The translations under genes and the position numbers were made by a program. A stretch of 64,000 nt of DNA from Natronomicrosphaera sp040876735 (GTDB taxonomy: Bacteria; Planctomycetota; Phycisphaerae; Phycisphaerales; Phycisphaeraceae): assembly GCA_040876735.1 (NCBI GenBank), contig JBBDPC010000126.1:1-64000 (forward strand). Direction: 5' to 3'. The notes under the pieces were generated by a model. It made no database searches. It was not told where the DNA came from and was given only the letters and a program-made list of their open reading frames with translations. This document shows positions 7,870 through 16,186 of the stretch, in pieces; positions within the stretch are counted from its first letter, which is position 1; each line of letters opens with the position of its first letter.

Positions 7870-10626
7870 ATGAAATGGCACATCCTGGCGACGCTGCTGC
7901 TGGCGGCGGTCGGCGTGGGCGAACTGCTGGCGCAGGGGGCGATCGTCCGGCCTCAGCGGCTGGTGCATCGGTTCGACTTTGAAGAACGCGAACAGGGCAA
8001 CTACGAAGACATGCCCATGCACTGGTACCCGATCGGCCGACCGGCGCAGACCGCCGAGCCGGGCTTTCACCGCCAGCCGTTGCACAAGCAGCTCATCGCG
8101 CGGCGCGGCTTTCCCCGGCATACGCAGGTCCGCTTCGACACGAACCATGCCGTCTCGGGCGAGCACAGTTTTCATCTCGGGCTCGACGGCGGCAGTGCAG
8201 GGGCGTACCTGGAGGTGGGCACCCTCCCGGCCGTGCCGGGCAGCGACTACCTGGTCGTGGCGCAGGTTCGCACGGCTCACCTGACCCGCGCGACAGTGCG
8301 CCTCCGCGCCTACTTCGTCGACGCCGACGGCGAGCGCATCGACGAGAGCGTGCGCCACAGCGAGGCGATCCGCAGCAACGACCGCTGGCGGCCGGTGACG
8401 GTCAACCTCACCGGCGAGTATGCCGAGGCGGCGTGGATCGGCCTGGAACTGGAACTGGTTCAGCCCGCGCCGCACCCGGATCACCCGCTGCGCGAGCAGC
8501 AGATCGTGCTGGCGGACGTGAAGGGGGCAGCCTGGTTCGACGACATCAGCATCTGGCAGATTCCGCACCTGGAGGTGGGCACGGCCCATGCGAGCAACCT
8601 AGTGCCCGGCGCGCAGACGCCGCGCGTGAGTGCGACGGTGCGCGACCTCACCGGCCGGCGCCTTCAAGCCGAGCTGTCGATCTACGACCACCGGGGGCAG
8701 GTGGTGGAGCGGAAGCAGTACCGCATCGGCGACGGCGGCCCGCCGCGCTGGAGCTGGGAGCCGGCGCTGCCCGGCTACGGCTGGTACCTGGTGGACCTGG
8801 TGGTGCACGACCGCGACGACCCGGCCGACGGCGGCTCGCCGGTGGAGCGTGACGAGCCGCTGGCGCGGACGCTGGGCGCGTTTCTCTGGCTGCCGCGCGA
8901 GCAGCCGATGGACGCCGAGGACGCCGAACGCTTCGGGCTGCTGGTCGAGGACGTGCCCGAGCGTCAGTTGCGCCTGCTGCCGGAGGTGCTGGCGACGACA
9001 GGCCTGCGCCGCGCGGTGGTCAGTGCCTGGGACCGTCAGACGACGCGACTGAACATCGACACGCGCGTGCAACTGCTCGACGACCTGGTGCAGAAGCTCG
9101 CCCCGGGCCAGCAGGAGCTTGGCATTTCGTTCTACCCGCTGCCGGATGAGTTGACGGAGCAGACGGACCAGCGGTTCACGCAGCCGTTGGAAGTGCTCGC
9201 CGCGGACCCTGAAGCCTGGCTGCCTTACCTGACGCCGGTGTTGATGCGGCACGGCCCGCGGGTGCGGTGGTGGCACCTGGGCACGGCGCGCGACGCCTTC
9301 GCGTTTTACGATGCCGACTTGCCCGAGACGCTGGAGCAGGTTGAAGGGCAGTTCACCGCGATGGCGCCGCGGCCGCGGCTGGTCTTGCCGTGGACGCTGG
9401 CGCAGGGCCGGCGGGACGATCTGCCCTCGTCAAGCGAATACGTGCTGGACGTTTCGCCCGGCATTGCGGCCGAGCATCTGCCGGCACACCTGGCAAGCTG
9501 GGGCGACGGCGACCGGCCGGGGTGGCTGGTGCTGCGTGCGTGGCCGGGGGATCGGCTGGCACATGCGCATCGGGTGACGGACCTGGCGTTGCGGATGGTC
9601 TACGCCTGGCAGCAGGCGCCGCAGGGCTTGTCGCTGCCCACGCCGTGGACCGGCTCGGCCGAGCGGACGCCGGCGGTGGTGCCCGACCCGCTGCTGGGCG
9701 TGTTCCGCAACGTGGCGCATCGCCTCGCCGGCCGGCGGGTGGTGGGCGAGCTGCCGGTGGGCGAAGGGTTGCGGTGCCTGATTTTCGACGGCCCGGCGGG
9801 CGGGATGCTGACGGTGTGGAACGAGCGTGCGCCGCGGGAGGCGGGCGTGATCGAGACGTACCTCGGTGACCGGCCGGTGGTGGTGGACGTGTGGGGCAAC
9901 CGGCAGGCGGTGTCGGAGCGTGACGGCGAGCATGTGGTGACGTTGACGCGAACGCCGCAGTTCATTGAGGGGATCGACGCGGAGCTGGCGCTGTTCCGGT
10001 CGAGCTTCCGCGTGGACGAGCCGTTCGTGGAATCGACGCAGGTGCCGCACGAGCGGACGATCGAGCTGACCAACCCCTGGCCGCGCACGGTCAGCGGGCA
10101 CATGCAGATGATCGGCCCGGCGGGGTGGCAGATTTCGCCGACGCGCCATCACTTTTCCATCGCGGCGGGGCAGACGGTGCGGTTGCCGGTGGCGTTGCAG
10201 TTTCCGATCGTGGAGGTGGCGGGTCCGAAACGGCTGGCGGCGCGGTTCGACTTCACGGTGGACCAGCGTTACGAGGTGGAGATGGGGGCGCCGATGGCGC
10301 TGGGCCTCAGCGACGTGGCGTTCGATGCGACGCTGACGCTTGAGCCGGGCGACACGGCGGGCACGCGCGACGCGGTGGCGACCTGCATCCTCACGAACAC
10401 CGGCGAAGCCGTGCTGGCGCTGAACGTGTTCGGCAACCTGCGCGATCACCCACGCCAGGAGCGGATCGTCTCGCAGTTGGAGCCGGGCGAATCGGTGGTG
10501 CGCCGCCTCCGCTTCCGCGACGTGGCCGATGCCGTGACCGCAGGCCACCCGCTGCGCGTCGGCGTGCGCGAGACGAACGGCCCGGCCATCCTGAACCAGT
10601 TGCTGCCGTTGGACGAGGCGGAGTGA
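7870..10626 (+). CDS. Large secreted protein of unknown function with beta-sandwich-like N-terminus
   Basis: 918 aa if read from the ATG at 7870, which gives MKWHILATLLLAAVGVGELL, a clear signal peptide ending near LAQG; the GTG at 7861 would only add MGT. Residues about 30-230 resemble a carbohydrate-binding jelly roll (HRFDFEE, then SGEHSFHLGLDGG, LRAYFVDADGER, WFDDISIW). The middle (about 290-600) is alpha/beta-like and may be a degenerate glycoside-hydrolase barrel (FYPLPDE, RWWHLGTARDAFAFY, RPRLVLPWTLA). The C-terminal third looks like beta-sandwich (ERTIELTNPWPRTVSGHM, RLPVALQFP). I recognise no specific family. It stands alone between two repeat-filled gaps. An envelope or extracellular polysaccharide role is an inference from the domain type. 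Confidence 0.7.
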   Translation: MKWHILATLLLAAVGVGELLAQGAIVRPQRLVHRFDFEEREQGNYEDMPMHWYPIGRPAQTAEPGFHRQPLHKQLIARRGFPRHTQVRFDTNHAVSGEHSFHLGLDGGSAGAYLEVGTLPAVPGSDYLVVAQVRTAHLTRATVRLRAYFVDADGERIDESVRHSEAIRSNDRWRPVTVNLTGEYAEAAWIGLELELVQPAPHPDHPLREQQIVLADVKGAAWFDDISIWQIPHLEVGTAHASNLVPGAQTPRVSATVRDLTGRRLQAELSIYDHRGQVVERKQYRIGDGGPPRWSWEPALPGYGWYLVDLVVHDRDDPADGGSPVERDEPLARTLGAFLWLPREQPMDAEDAERFGLLVEDVPERQLRLLPEVLATTGLRRAVVSAWDRQTTRLNIDTRVQLLDDLVQKLAPGQQELGISFYPLPDELTEQTDQRFTQPLEVLAADPEAWLPYLTPVLMRHGPRVRWWHLGTARDAFAFYDADLPETLEQVEGQFTAMAPRPRLVLPWTLAQGRRDDLPSSSEYVLDVSPGIAAEHLPAHLASWGDGDRPGWLVLRAWPGDRLAHAHRVTDLALRMVYAWQQAPQGLSLPTPWTGSAERTPAVVPDPLLGVFRNVAHRLAGRRVVGELPVGEGLRCLIFDGPAGGMLTVWNERAPREAGVIETYLGDRPVVVDVWGNRQAVSERDGEHVVTLTRTPQFIEGIDAELALFRSSFRVDEPFVESTQVPHERTIELTNPWPRTVSGHMQMIGPAGWQISPTRHHFSIAAGQTVRLPVALQFPIVEVAGPKRLAARFDFTVDQRYEVEMGAPMALGLSDVAFDATLTLEPGDTAGTRDAVATCILTNTGEAVLALNVFGNLRDHPRQERIVSQLEPGESVVRRLRFRDVADAVTAGHPLRVGVRETNGPAILNQLLPLDEAE

Positions 10627-10700
10627 CAGGGGGCGGAGCTCAAAATGCTCGCAAACCAAGGGCGGAGCCCGCGAAGCCCCGGATGGGGGTGGCGAATTTC

Positions 10701-10765
10701 TAATTTATGATTGCTGATTGCTGATTGTTCAAATCAGAAATCATCAATCAGCAATTCGAAATCTC
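10701..10765. repeat. AT-rich inverted repeat
   Basis: ATTGCTGATTG (10710-10720) and its exact reverse complement CAATCAGCAAT (10746-10756) flank a 25-bp centre, within an island of A/T-rich DNA in a GC-rich genome. It is followed directly by a family D hairpin, as at 7701-7802. Confidence 0.6.
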
Positions 10766-10773
10766 TCCCCCCA

Positions 10774-10813
10774 TCCCGCTCTTCGCTCGCGGACTCGCTC
10801 AGAGGCGGGCGTT
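10774..10813. repeat. Hairpin repeat, family D copy 2
   Basis: Almost identical to 7760-7802. A C-to-T change in the left arm is matched by a G-to-A change in the right arm, so the stem is preserved. Confidence 0.75.
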
Positions 10814-10973
10814 TGTTGGGAGCTTCTTCCACGGGTGCTCTCATACGCAGGTGCGCTAAGGTATCGGCAGGCCCCGGGCGCGCAGTTGCCGTCCGGGAAT
10901 AACCCGGCCGGCTCGCGGGTTGCACCTCACGTGCCGTCGCCGGCCATCATGACTCCAGAGAAGGAAACCCGTC

Positions 10974-11408
10974 ATGCCCTATCTTCGCTGGCTGCTGTTC
11001 GGCGGCTGGATGCCCGGCAGCGTCCCGGCCGAACTCATCCTCACCGCTGTCCGCGTGTTCACCGGATTGAGCCTGGCCTTGGCGCATGGCTTGGACAAGG
11101 TGCGCAACCCCGAAACCATCATCGGCATGGCCGAGACCATGGGCGCCCCGCTCCCGACCGCCGCCGGCTGGCTGTCGGCACTGGCGGAATTCGTCGGCGG
11201 CATCCTGCTGGCGCTGGGGCTGCTCACCCGCCCGGCAGCGCTGCTGATTTGCGGTAACATGGTCGTCGCCGGCGTCGGCTGGCACGTGATTCACCGTGGC
11301 GACCCGTATGGGACCATGGAGCCGGCGTTCCTGTTCCTCGCCCTCGCGGCGCTCTACCTCGTCCTCGGCTCGGGTCGGCTCGGCGTCGACCGATTCCTCA
11401 GACGCTGA
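10974..11408 (+). CDS. DoxX family integral membrane protein (first of a tandem pair)
   Basis: 144-aa inner-membrane protein with four predicted membrane segments (about residues 20-42, 58-85, 88-108 and 115-135). The DoxX/TQO pattern is LILTAVRVFTGLSLALAHGLDK, then LAEFVGGILLALGLLTRPAA and a C-terminal LGSGRLGVDRFLRR. DoxX-like proteins are associated with respiratory or redox membrane complexes, but the biochemical role of this subgroup is not established. The start is the ATG at 10974, with AAGGA about 8 bp upstream. The next gene, 41 bp downstream, is a clear paralog, so the two probably form an operon. Confidence 0.88.
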   Translation: MPYLRWLLFGGWMPGSVPAELILTAVRVFTGLSLALAHGLDKVRNPETIIGMAETMGAPLPTAAGWLSALAEFVGGILLALGLLTRPAALLICGNMVVAGVGWHVIHRGDPYGTMEPAFLFLALAALYLVLGSGRLGVDRFLRR

Positions 11409-11449
11409 CCACCGCCACGCCCGATCGCCTCATCCCCCCAGGAGCCGCC

Positions 11450-11881
11450 ATGCGGATGTTACGCCTGCTGTTGTTCGCCGGTTGGACGCCCAGCCGGCTG
11501 CTGCCCGACGTCGGCATCACGCTGCTGCGCATCTTCACCGGCCTGGCGATGGCGCTCGCCCACGGGTGGGACAAGATGAACCAGCCCACCGAAGCGCTCG
11601 TCGCCCGCGCGGAAGGGGTCGGCTTTCCCTTCCCCACCGTGTTCGGCTACGCCGCGGCGCTGTCGGAATTCGTCGGCGGGCTGCTGCTGGCCACCGGGCT
11701 GTTGACCCGCCTCTCGGCGTTCTTCATCGCCTGCACCATGGCCGTCGCCGCCTTCATCCATCATGCCGAGGACCCGTTCGGCGACAAGGAGCGGGCGCTG
11801 TTGTTCCTGTTCATCTGCGTGCAGTTCATCTTCCTCGGTGGCGGCCGCTTCAGCGTCGACCACTTCCTCCGCCGCGTGTGA
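11450..11881 (+). CDS. DoxX family integral membrane protein (second of a tandem pair)
   Basis: 143-aa membrane protein alignable along its whole length with the preceding gene: LLRIFTGLAMALAHGWDK, ALSEFVGGLLLATGLLTRLS, and the end GGGRFSVDHFLRRV. It is a tandem duplicate that has diverged strongly in its loops. AGGAG stands 5 bp before the ATG. The two copies could form a heteromeric membrane complex, though nothing in the sequence proves this. It converges on the Nudix gene with only 9 bp between the stops. Confidence 0.88.
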   Translation: MRMLRLLLFAGWTPSRLLPDVGITLLRIFTGLAMALAHGWDKMNQPTEALVARAEGVGFPFPTVFGYAAALSEFVGGLLLATGLLTRLSAFFIACTMAVAAFIHHAEDPFGDKERALLFLFICVQFIFLGGGRFSVDHFLRRV

Positions 11882-11890
11882 AGACAGAGC

Positions 11891-12316
11891 CTAAACCCCC
11901 ACATCGTCGCCTGCCAGCACCACGCGCAGGCGGTCGAGCAGGGGCGTGTTGGCGGGGGGAAAGCGGTACGTCGCCAACGCCTCGACATCCACCCAGCGAA
12001 ACTCCGTGACTGCCAGCGCCTGCGGTTCGCCCTCGACATGCTCGCAGAGGTAGGCGTGCAGGCGGATGACGCCATGGTCGTACGTGTGCTCGATCTGCGC
12101 CAACGTTTCGGTGATGCGCACCGTCAAGGCCAGTTCTTCCTCGAACTCGCGGACGAGACACTGCTTGAGCGTCTCGTCCGCTTCCCGCTTGCCGCCGGGG
12201 AACTCCCAGTACCCGCCGAGCACGCCGGCCTGCGGCCGCCGGGCGATCAACACCCGCCACCCCGCCGGCCCCCGCTCGGCCAGCACACCCACCGCCACGT
12301 CGATCCCGTTAGTCAC
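11891..12316 (-). CDS. Nudix hydrolase, MutT-like
   Basis: Pyrophosphohydrolase of about 141 aa, probably acting on oxidised or other nucleoside triphosphates. The Nudix box is visible: G42, E48, R56-E57 and E60-E61, in GGKREADETLKQCL followed by VREFEEELAL. The final conserved Gly is Ala here. WEFPGGK before the box and EFRWVDVEAL near the C-terminus are typical of the MutT group. The GTG start at 12316 is preferred because GAGGAG lies 6 bp upstream. An ATG at 12361 would add 15 residues but has no ribosome-binding site. Confidence 0.85.
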   Translation of the reverse strand: MTNGIDVAVGVLAERGPAGWRVLIARRPQAGVLGGYWEFPGGKREADETLKQCLVREFEEELALTVRITETLAQIEHTYDHGVIRLHAYLCEHVEGEPQALAVTEFRWVDVEALATYRFPPANTPLLDRLRVVLAGDDVGV

Positions 12317-12505
12317 CACGCGCTCCTCATTCAGACGCTTGTTCAACGTAAGTTGAATCAAACAATGAACTTAAAATGTTGTCCACAGGCTGCTCACAAG
12401 TGGCAATTGATAACCGGAAAAGGACCCGTTCAGACCCCGAAAACAGCACGCAAGTTATGTTACATCATTTATTTACACCAATTTCCGAATCCCCCCGGCG
12501 GTTCG

Positions 12506-12535
12506 TTGACACGTTCGGAAACCAGCCGATACGAT
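12506..12535 (+). promoter_or_regulatory. Strong sigma-70-like promoter for a small transcript
   Basis: A perfect TTGACA (12506-12511), an 18-bp spacer and TACGAT (12530-12535). It points away from the Nudix start and into a region without a plus-strand gene, ending at an intrinsic terminator about 90 bp on. Confidence 0.6.
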
Positions 12536-12541
12536 AGATGC

Positions 12542-12630
12542 CGCCGGGCCGCGGGGCCTGGCCCGAACAACCTGAATGCCGTGGCGCGCCTCCGCCCACA
12601 GGATCGGAGCCCTGTGGCGGAGGTTTTTTT
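12542..12630 (+). ncRNA. Candidate small RNA of about 89 nt
   Basis: The stretch between a near-consensus promoter (12506-12535) and a strong terminator (12589-12630) contains no recognisable gene. A short open frame from 12538 would give a low-complexity peptide running through the terminator. Upstream of the terminator stem, GGGCC and GGCCC can pair around 9 nt (about 12546-12564), and GCCGC near the 5' end can pair with GTGGC before the terminator. It does not match SRP RNA, 6S RNA or tmRNA core motifs by eye. No downstream plus-strand gene exists for it to be a leader of. Expression is an inference from the signals. Confidence 0.5.
12589..12630 (+). terminator. Intrinsic terminator
   Basis: The stem CCTCCGCCCACAGG (12589-12602) pairs with CCTGTGGCGGAGG (12611-12623), with one bulged C and an 8-nt loop, and is followed by seven T (12624-12630). 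It works on the plus strand only. Confidence 0.85.
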
Positions 12631-12687
12631 ATGCGCGTCGCGCGGCCTGCATCCGCAGACCCGCGGCGCGATGCCACCACACCCCCC

Positions 12688-13623
12688 TCATCGCAACGCC
12701 GCGCAAAAGGCGGCGATCTTCTCATTCAGGCCCGGCCAGGTTCGGCGGCACAACGAGCAATGCGCCGCTTCATCCACCGTCACCACCTCCACCGAGCCGT
12801 GATGCTTCACCGCGGCGAGCTGCTGCGTATGCCAGCGCGGCGGCAGGTTCTCATCCAGCGTGCCTTCGATCATCAGCACCGGCACGGTGATCTGCCGCAC
12901 CGCGCCCAGTGTGGTCGCTTCGTCCATGTCGAAGCCCGCCTCGCCCGCGGCGGCCTCGAAGCCACGCATCAGCCACTGGTCGTCGATCCACGGCGCGAGC
13001 TTGCAACGGAACGAGCGCACCGCTTCGCGCATGGTCGCAAACGGCGCCATCGCCACCACGCCCGCCACACGCTCGTCGATCGGCGCGTGCTGGAGCACCG
13101 TGCCGCCGCCCATCGAGTAGCCCATGGTGATCACCGGCCCCTCGGCGACGAAGCCGCGGGCGACGGCGGCGTCGATCACCTGCCGCAGGTCGTGCCGTTC
13201 GCGAACGCCGAACGTCGTGTTCCGCCCGCCGCTTCGACCATGCGCCCGGCTGTCGAAGAGGACCACGTCGTGCCCGAGACGGTTGAACCACCAGGCGCGG
13301 GGGAGGTGGAACTCCTTGACCTCGATCCAGCCGTGGAGCATGAACACCGGCAGGCGCGGCACGCTGTCGGCCGTGCGCGGGCGGGCGGGGCAGTAGAGCG
13401 CTTCGAGATCGAGGCCGTCTTCCGTGCGCACCGTGAAGCTGCGTCCGCCGCGCTGGTGGGCCTGCTTGCGGCGGGCGGCACCGAGCAGTTGTCGGCCGGG
13501 GTAGCCGCTGAAGCGCAGCGTGGCACGCGCGACTTTCCGCGCCAGCCACGACGCTTTGCGCGGCGCACGCTGGCGTGAACGAGGCAGTGAGGGCGAGTCG
13601 GTGATGAGGTCGTTGCGTTCCAC
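12688..13623 (-). CDS. Alpha/beta hydrolase, serine hydrolase
   Basis: About 311 aa. The fold is shown by VFMLHGWIEVKEFHLP (oxyanion region), the nucleophile elbow GYSMGGGTV (Ser near residue 169), an acid residue in EGTLDENLPP and the catalytic His in DEAAHCSL. A basic N-terminal stretch (about 10-50, rich in R and K) precedes the domain. The start is uncertain. The open frame runs back into the upstream gene, and I place the start at a GTG (13623) 59 bp after that gene's stop because the only earlier in-frame option near the stop is a CTG. The substrate cannot be told; the family includes esterases, lipases and peptidases. It is probably co-transcribed with the upstream phosphotransferase gene. 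Confidence 0.8.
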   Translation of the reverse strand: MERNDLITDSPSLPRSRQRAPRKASWLARKVARATLRFSGYPGRQLLGAARRKQAHQRGGRSFTVRTEDGLDLEALYCPARPRTADSVPRLPVFMLHGWIEVKEFHLPRAWWFNRLGHDVVLFDSRAHGRSGGRNTTFGVRERHDLRQVIDAAVARGFVAEGPVITMGYSMGGGTVLQHAPIDERVAGVVAMAPFATMREAVRSFRCKLAPWIDDQWLMRGFEAAAGEAGFDMDEATTLGAVRQITVPVLMIEGTLDENLPPRWHTQQLAAVKHHGSVEVVTVDEAAHCSLCRRTWPGLNEKIAAFCAALR

Positions 13624-13682
13624 CTGCTTGAGATTGTAGGCGACCGAGGCGGGACAGGTATTCCGCGTCTGTGGCGTGGAGT

Positions 13683-14807
13683 TCAGCGGACAGCGGCTTC
13701 GAGAATGCCCAGGGCGGCCTGGAGATGGTGCGGGTCGCCTTCCTGGTGAAGCTGGGCCGGGGCGCTCATGGCCAGCAGAGCCCGCTTGGTCTGGGCAAGT
13801 TCCGGCCAGTTGCTGTCGACGGGGAGGTGGTGGCGTTTGCGTTCCTGGGCGATCTGCTTGCAGAGTTTGCGGCCGGCGAGCCGGTCGCGGCGGGCCCAGA
13901 AGAGGTGTTCGAAGTAGACGGCGTCTTCGACCCAGTGGCCGACGCGCGTGTGGGCGAAGTCGAACAGCAGGGCGGGGCCGTCGGGTTCGCGGACCATGGC
14001 GTTGCCGGGGTGGAGGTCGCCGTGGCACCAGTCGTCGATCGGCCGGTTGTCCCAGTGCTCGAGCCAGGTCTTGAGCTTGCGTTGGGACTTCTTGAGGGCG
14101 GTGCGCCAGCGTGGGGCGTCGGGCAGGCGGTGGTCGCGGGCGGTTTCGCGGGCGCGGTGGCAGAGGTGAATCCAGTCCCGCGCCAGCGGCTGGCCGGTGG
14201 GTGGGATCGACCGGGCGGCGGCGTAGAACCGGCCGGCGGCCTCGGCGAGGAGGTCGAACTCCCGGCCGGCCCACTGCGGCCCCAACGGACCGTGCGGCAA
14301 CCGTTCCATGACGACCCAGGCGAGGTCGTAGCCGCCGAGCACGTCGCCGTGGGCGTAGACCCGCGGCACGACGTGGCCGAACGGCTGGAGCGTCGTCAGC
14401 CAGTGGCGCTCGCAAGGCGGGACAGGCAGCTTGACGACGACGTCGTGGGCCTGCTGCTGGTCGTCGGTGTAGGTGGCGTAGCCGGTGACGGCGCCGCCGC
14501 GTTGCCAGTCGGTGCGGAACCAGGTGACTTGCGAGAGTTTGCCCTGGCAGGCGTGTCGCAGGACGGGTTCGAGGCTGGTGCCGAAGAGGCCGGGGGAAGT
14601 GGAACAGGGCAACTCGGCCGGCTGGTGGGCCAAGCGGTCGGTGGTCGGCAGGGGGGCGACGGCGTGGTGGCCGTGGGTCGAAGGTCCGGTGGATGTGTCG
14701 TGGCGCTGGCCGTTCGCGGTCTGGCCGGGGCCAGCGAGTTCCCCCAGTGCATCCATCGGACCTGCCCGCCCTGCCACGGTGCCATCCAACGTGGGATCGG
14801 CGCTCAT
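13683..14807 (-). CDS. APH-type phosphotransferase (aminoglycoside phosphotransferase / choline kinase fold)
   Basis: About 374 aa. The kinase-like C-lobe is clear: DDWCHGDLHPGNAMV (catalytic-loop Asp near residue 262 and Asn) followed by LLFDFAHTRVGHWVEDAVYFE (metal-binding Asp near 282). The N-lobe holds DVVVKLPVPP and AWVVMERLPHG. Such enzymes phosphorylate small hydroxylated substrates; bacterial members are often not resistance genes, so no substrate is claimed. The start is the ATG at 14807 (MSADPTLDG), with AAGG 9 bp upstream; 14816 (MTRM) is an alternative. It is divergent from the M29 peptidase gene and upstream of the alpha/beta hydrolase on the same strand. Confidence 0.82.
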   Translation of the reverse strand: MSADPTLDGTVAGRAGPMDALGELAGPGQTANGQRHDTSTGPSTHGHHAVAPLPTTDRLAHQPAELPCSTSPGLFGTSLEPVLRHACQGKLSQVTWFRTDWQRGGAVTGYATYTDDQQQAHDVVVKLPVPPCERHWLTTLQPFGHVVPRVYAHGDVLGGYDLAWVVMERLPHGPLGPQWAGREFDLLAEAAGRFYAAARSIPPTGQPLARDWIHLCHRARETARDHRLPDAPRWRTALKKSQRKLKTWLEHWDNRPIDDWCHGDLHPGNAMVREPDGPALLFDFAHTRVGHWVEDAVYFEHLFWARRDRLAGRKLCKQIAQERKRHHLPVDSNWPELAQTKRALLAMSAPAQLHQEGDPHHLQAALGILEAAVR

Positions 14808-14990
14808 CCGTGTCATCCTTGGCAGCGGTCCCCGAGTCTCATCAACACCGTAAGCTTGCGAAGCGTTGGAGGCAAGCGCTTTTGCCCAAATTCGCATAGG
14901 ACCTACCATGGCCGGGCCGATCGGCTGACGCCGGCCGACCGCGACGCCCTGTGCATGAACGCCATCCCCCGACGCCAGAAAGCAGACCCG

Positions 14991-16130
14991 ATGCGTGACG
15001 CCCGACTCGACAAACTCGCCCGCGTGATTGTTGAATATTCCACCACCGTCAAGCCCGGGCAACTCGTCCGCCTCAGCGGCGAGCCGGTGGCGACGCCGCT
15101 GATCGAAGCGCTCTACGAAGCGATCATCAAGGCCGGGGGGCATGTGCATCTGCGCCTCGCGCCGGAAAGCCTGGCCGACCTGTTTTACGAATATGCCAGC
15201 GACGAGCAGTTGCAGTACGTCAGCCCGCTGGCGAAGCAGGAGATCGAGACGGTCGACGTGAGCATCGGCCTCTGGGCGGAGACGAACACCAAGAGCATGT
15301 CGCGCGTCGATCCGCAGCGGCAACGGCTCGCCTCGGCCGCCCGCAAGCCGGTGATGGAAACCTTCATGAACCGTGCCGCCAAAGGTGACTTGAAGTGGTG
15401 CGGCACGCTCTATCCCACGCTCGCCTCGGCCCAGGACGCCGAGATGAGCCTGCGGCAGTACGAGGACTTCGTCTTCCATGCGGGCCTGCTCGATGCGGAC
15501 GACCCGGTGGCCGAGTGGCGGAAGATCGAAGCCCGCCAGCAGAAGGTGGTCGACTACCTCACGGGCAAGAAAGAGCTGCGCTTTCAGGCGGCGAACGGCA
15601 CGGACCTGACCGTCAACGTCGAGGGCATGACCTGGATCAACTGTGCCGGCCACGAAAACTTCCCCGACGGCGAAGTCTTCACCGGCCCGAACCTCAACGC
15701 GCCCGACGGCGGGGTCAACGGCGTCGTCCGCTATTCGTTCCCGGCTGTCCACGGCGGACGCGAAGTGCATGGCGTGGAACTCACCTTCGAAAAGGGCAGG
15801 GTCGTCGACGCGAAGGCGGAGAAGGGGCTCGACTTCCTGCAGCAGATGCTCGACCAGGACGAAGGCGCCCGCTCGCTGGGCGAGATCGCCGTCGGTACGA
15901 ACTACGCGATCACCGACTACTCCAAGAACACGCTGTTCGATGAGAAGATCGGCGGCACGTTCCACGCCGCCGTCGGGGCCGGCTACCCGGAAACCGGCAA
16001 CACCAACAGCTCCGGCCTGCACTGGGACATGGTCTGCGACCTGCGCGAAGGCGGGACGATCACGGTCGACGGCGAGGTGATCCACCGCGATGGGAAGTTC
16101 GTGTTCGAGGGTTGGCCGGGGCGGGAGTGA
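14991..16130 (+). CDS. Aminopeptidase, peptidase family M29
   Basis: 379-aa metallo-aminopeptidase of the AmpS/PepS/thermophilic aminopeptidase family, which removes N-terminal residues from peptides in the cytoplasm. Family features are VEYSTTVKPGQLVRLSGEP at the N-terminus, WINCAGHENFPDGEVFTGP with a metal-ligand Glu, and TNSSGLHWDMVCDLR with the His/Asp ligands near the C-terminus. The ATG at 14991 gives MRDARLDKLARVIVEY, the usual family start. An ATG at 14955 would add 12 residues. The ribosome-binding site is weak. It ends 57 bp before the convergent secreted-protein gene. Confidence 0.92.
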   Translation: MRDARLDKLARVIVEYSTTVKPGQLVRLSGEPVATPLIEALYEAIIKAGGHVHLRLAPESLADLFYEYASDEQLQYVSPLAKQEIETVDVSIGLWAETNTKSMSRVDPQRQRLASAARKPVMETFMNRAAKGDLKWCGTLYPTLASAQDAEMSLRQYEDFVFHAGLLDADDPVAEWRKIEARQQKVVDYLTGKKELRFQAANGTDLTVNVEGMTWINCAGHENFPDGEVFTGPNLNAPDGGVNGVVRYSFPAVHGGREVHGVELTFEKGRVVDAKAEKGLDFLQQMLDQDEGARSLGEIAVGTNYAITDYSKNTLFDEKIGGTFHAAVGAGYPETGNTNSSGLHWDMVCDLREGGTITVDGEVIHRDGKFVFEGWPGRE

Positions 16131-16186
16131 GGGGGTGACAAGGTGGGGTGTAACGTTTCGACGCCCCACGCCCCACGCCTCCCCCG

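Larger units (their letters stand above)
10627..10973. other. 347-bp gap before the doxX pair
   Basis: Contains GGGCGGAGC twice, an AT-rich inverted repeat (10701-10765) and a family D hairpin (10774-10813). The last 150 bp should hold the doxX promoter, but I see no convincing -35/-10 pair. AAGGA lies just before the doxX ATG as its ribosome-binding site. Confidence 0.5.

Noticed and set aside
12542..12630. Signal recognition particle RNA or 6S RNA
   Set aside because: The conserved SRP loop (GGAA with AGCAGCC flanks) is absent, and the length and shape do not fit 6S RNA.
13683..14807. Antibiotic resistance kinase
   Set aside because: The APH fold is clear, but the family is broad and nothing in the sequence or context points to an aminoglycoside substrate.
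16134..16186. Bidirectional terminator between the M29 gene and the secreted-protein gene
   Set aside because: GTGGGG/CCCCAC and GGTGAC/GTCACC can pair, but the stems are short and broken and there is no T-run.
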